Source of the DNA: Acuticoccus sediminis | Lineage (GTDB): Bacteria > Pseudomonadota > Alphaproteobacteria > Rhizobiales > Amorphaceae | Reading direction: 5' to 3' | NCBI RefSeq assembly: GCF_003258595.1 | Contig: NZ_QHHQ01000001.1 | Location: 1,736,001-1,800,000, forward strand | Length of the DNA stretch: 64,000 nucleotides | In this document: in pieces, positions 62,640 through 64,000 of the stretch | Position numbering within the stretch: the stretch's first letter is position 1 | How the letters are laid out: each line of letters begins with the position of its first letter | The notes under the pieces: generated by a model | The model's database searches: none | What the model was told of the DNA's origin: nothing | What the model saw: the letters and a program-made list of their open reading frames with translations, nothing else | Program-made: the position numbers and the translations under genes

Positions 62640-63548
62640 ATGGACCTGTCGTCGGCTCTCAAGGCGTTCGTGCGCACGGTCGAACGCGGGTCTCTGACCG
62701 CCGCGGCGCGCGACCTCAACATCTCGCAGCCTGCGGTCACCAAGCAGCTCGGCAATCTGGAGCGGCAGGTCGGCGCCCGTCTGCTGGAGCGCTCGGCGCG
62801 GTCCGTCCGGCTGACGCCACAGGGCAAGGCCCTCTACGAGGCGAGCCGCGAGCCGCTCGCCGCACTGGAGGCGGCCATAGAGGGGATCCGGCAGGACGGC
62901 GGGCATGTCGAGGGCCCCCTGCGCGTCCACGCGCCGTCCTGCATCGGCGTGCGGCATCTGCATCCGATCGTGATGGAATTCCAGCGTCTGCACCCGGACG
63001 TGACGGTCGATCTCGTGCTGGAGAACCGGGACGTGGACCTCGTCTTCGACGATTTCGATCTCGCCCTGCGCTACGAGCGCCCCGCAGGGCAGGACGTCGT
63101 CATCCGCCGGCTCGGGCGCGTTCGCCGCATCCTCGTCGCATCCCCCGGATTCCTCGAGCGGTTCGGTCCGATCGAGACGCCGGAACAGCTCGGCGCGATC
63201 GCGGTCGTCACGACGTCGCGCCTCGTGGCGCCGCGCGATGTGCTGCTGCTGGAACGGGAGGGAGGGGAGGCGGTCCCGGTGCCCGTTCGACCGGTCCTGC
63301 GCACGAACAACGCCGAAGTGATCTGGTCGACGCTCGTCAGCGGCCACGCCGCCGGACCGGTGCAACAGCTGCTGGTGACCGAGGCGCTGGCCGACGGCCG
63401 CCTGGTGCACATCCTTCCCGGCTACGAGGTCCGCTCCACCGAGGCCTATCTCGCCCTGCCGTCCGTCCGGTACATGCGCCCGGCGGTGCGCGCATTCATC
63501 GAGTTCGCCATCCCCGCCCTCAGGTCCGTCGACGGGATCGTCGCCTGA
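62640..63548 (+). CDS. LysR-family transcriptional regulator
   Basis: This is a 302-residue LysR regulator: HTH FVRTVERGSLTAAARDLNIS then QPAVTKQLGNLERQVGARLL, effector domain GPLRVHAPSCIGVRHLHPIV. This is the CrgA/PA-type subgroup in which VxFxxVxExGSFTAAA is usual. ATG at 62640 fits the family start; ATG at 62628 would add four residues, and neither has a clear ribosome site. It is divergent from the L,D-transpeptidase gene. Confidence 0.9.
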   Translation: MDLSSALKAFVRTVERGSLTAAARDLNISQPAVTKQLGNLERQVGARLLERSARSVRLTPQGKALYEASREPLAALEAAIEGIRQDGGHVEGPLRVHAPSCIGVRHLHPIVMEFQRLHPDVTVDLVLENRDVDLVFDDFDLALRYERPAGQDVVIRRLGRVRRILVASPGFLERFGPIETPEQLGAIAVVTTSRLVAPRDVLLLEREGGEAVPVPVRPVLRTNNAEVIWSTLVSGHAAGPVQQLLVTEALADGRLVHILPGYEVRSTEAYLALPSVRYMRPAVRAFIEFAIPALRSVDGIVA

Positions 63549-63584
63549 GAGAGGGCCGGCGGGCGTTCGCGCCCTTAGGCCGTC

Positions 63585-63638
63585 GGAACACTTGCGTTCC
63601 ATCCACGGGTTTCTACATGAGCGGAACGATACCGTCTC
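63585..63638 (+). promoter_or_regulatory. Second copy of the paired TetR operator-like sites, upstream of ridA
   Basis: GGAACACTTGCGTTCC (63585-63600) has perfect 5-bp arms. GGAACGATACCGTCTC (63623-63638) has a good left half. They are 38 bases apart. TTGCGTTCCATCCACG (63592-63607) is identical to 59771-59786, and CGGAACGATA (63622-63631) to 59802-59811. They lie 100-155 bases before the ridA start. Confidence 0.6.
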
Positions 63639-63739
63639 GACCAGAACGGCGAACGCCGCGCTGTCGATCATTCTCCGCTTTCAAGTCCGTCGGCGCCCCG
63701 TCCCGGTCTGGCCGGTTCATCCGACGCGAAGGACGCATC

Positions 63740-64000
63740 ATGAGCAAGAACGAACCGATCTTCCCGCCCAACCGCAGCGCCCTCTACGAGAAGCACGGCT
63801 ACTCCGCCGCAATCCGATCGGGTGACCTTCTTTTCGTTTCCGGACAGGTCGGCAGCCGCGACGACGGCAGTCCCGAGCCGGACTACGAGCGTCAGGTCGA
63901 GCGCGCGTTCGCCAACCTCAAGGCGGTGCTCGGGGCTGCCGGGTGCAGCCTCGACGACATCGTCGACGTGACGACGTTCCACACCGACCCCGAGAGGCAG
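63740..64000 (+). CDS. RidA/YjgF-family protein, 3' end cut by window edge
   Basis: The first 87 residues of a RidA-family protein are present: YSAAIRSGDLLFVSGQVG and YERQVERAFANLKAVLGAAG then CSLDDIVDVTTFH are the typical blocks. The catalytic Arg expected near residue 105 lies beyond the edge. RidA members deaminate reactive imines or enamines; divergent members hydrolyse other compounds. AAGGA 7 bases upstream sets the ATG. The upstream sites shared with tetR suggest common control. Confidence 0.88.
   Translation, partial: MSKNEPIFPPNRSALYEKHGYSAAIRSGDLLFVSGQVGSRDDGSPEPDYERQVERAFANLKAVLGAAGCSLDDIVDVTTFHTDPERQ

Overview
The window is about 64 kb of uniformly GC-rich chromosome with 58 protein genes I can support. 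No rRNA, tRNA, CRISPR array, insertion sequence or prophage gene was found. The gene content points to an alphaproteobacterium of the Hyphomicrobiales (Rhizobiales) type: DUF1285-NUDIX-DUF6111-CCA, rsmB-heparinase-purH and divergent mutM / ubiE-ubiB are characteristic neighbourhoods of that order. A general-stress (EcfG-type) promoter and RTX, TRAP and sulfatase genes suggest a free-living, perhaps marine, heterotroph. The genus cannot be named from this sequence.

Layout. 0.5-8.3 kb: a VOC protein, then a minus-strand MoxR-DUF58-unknown-DUF4159-membrane protein operon. 8.5-19.7 kb: plus-strand housekeeping block (DUF1285, NUDIX, CCA, GNAT, HtpX, RsmB-like, heparinase-like, PurH, EamA). 19.7-26.9 kb: exported phytase-like esterase, the DUF1326/DUF2182 pair, mutM and ubiE-ubiB. 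27.3-29.8 kb: mmsA with a divergent LysR regulator. 29.8-37.5 kb: a catabolic cluster (solute-binding protein without a signal peptide, HpcH aldolase, AroE-like, Gfo/Idh, AroQ, GntR) divergent from a complete TRAP transporter, probably for a quinate/shikimate-like acid.

37.7-49.7 kb is the most unusual part: exported arylsulfatase, exported HAD phosphatase, then a tightly coupled run PPK2-MoxR-DUF58-DUF4381-VWA-VWA/TPR-BatD-octaheme cytochrome c. Five 4-base stop/start overlaps and a 7-base gap tie the polyphosphate kinase, the AAA+/VWA chaperone-like machine and a large multihaem cytochrome into one transcription unit.

50-58 kb: a PaaK-like ligase, an RTX protein behind a consensus EcfG promoter, an efflux group (SMR, MFS, PACE, MntP) in which the SMR and MntP genes have structured leaders, and an orphan TRAP binding protein. 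58-64 kb: DUF1963, a TetR regulator divergent from two SnoaL-like genes and an LLM oxidoreductase, an L,D-transpeptidase, a LysR regulator and the start of a RidA gene. The tetR/SnoaL promoter region and the ridA upstream region share the same pair of palindromic operator-like sites, including an identical 16-mer, so they probably form one TetR regulon.
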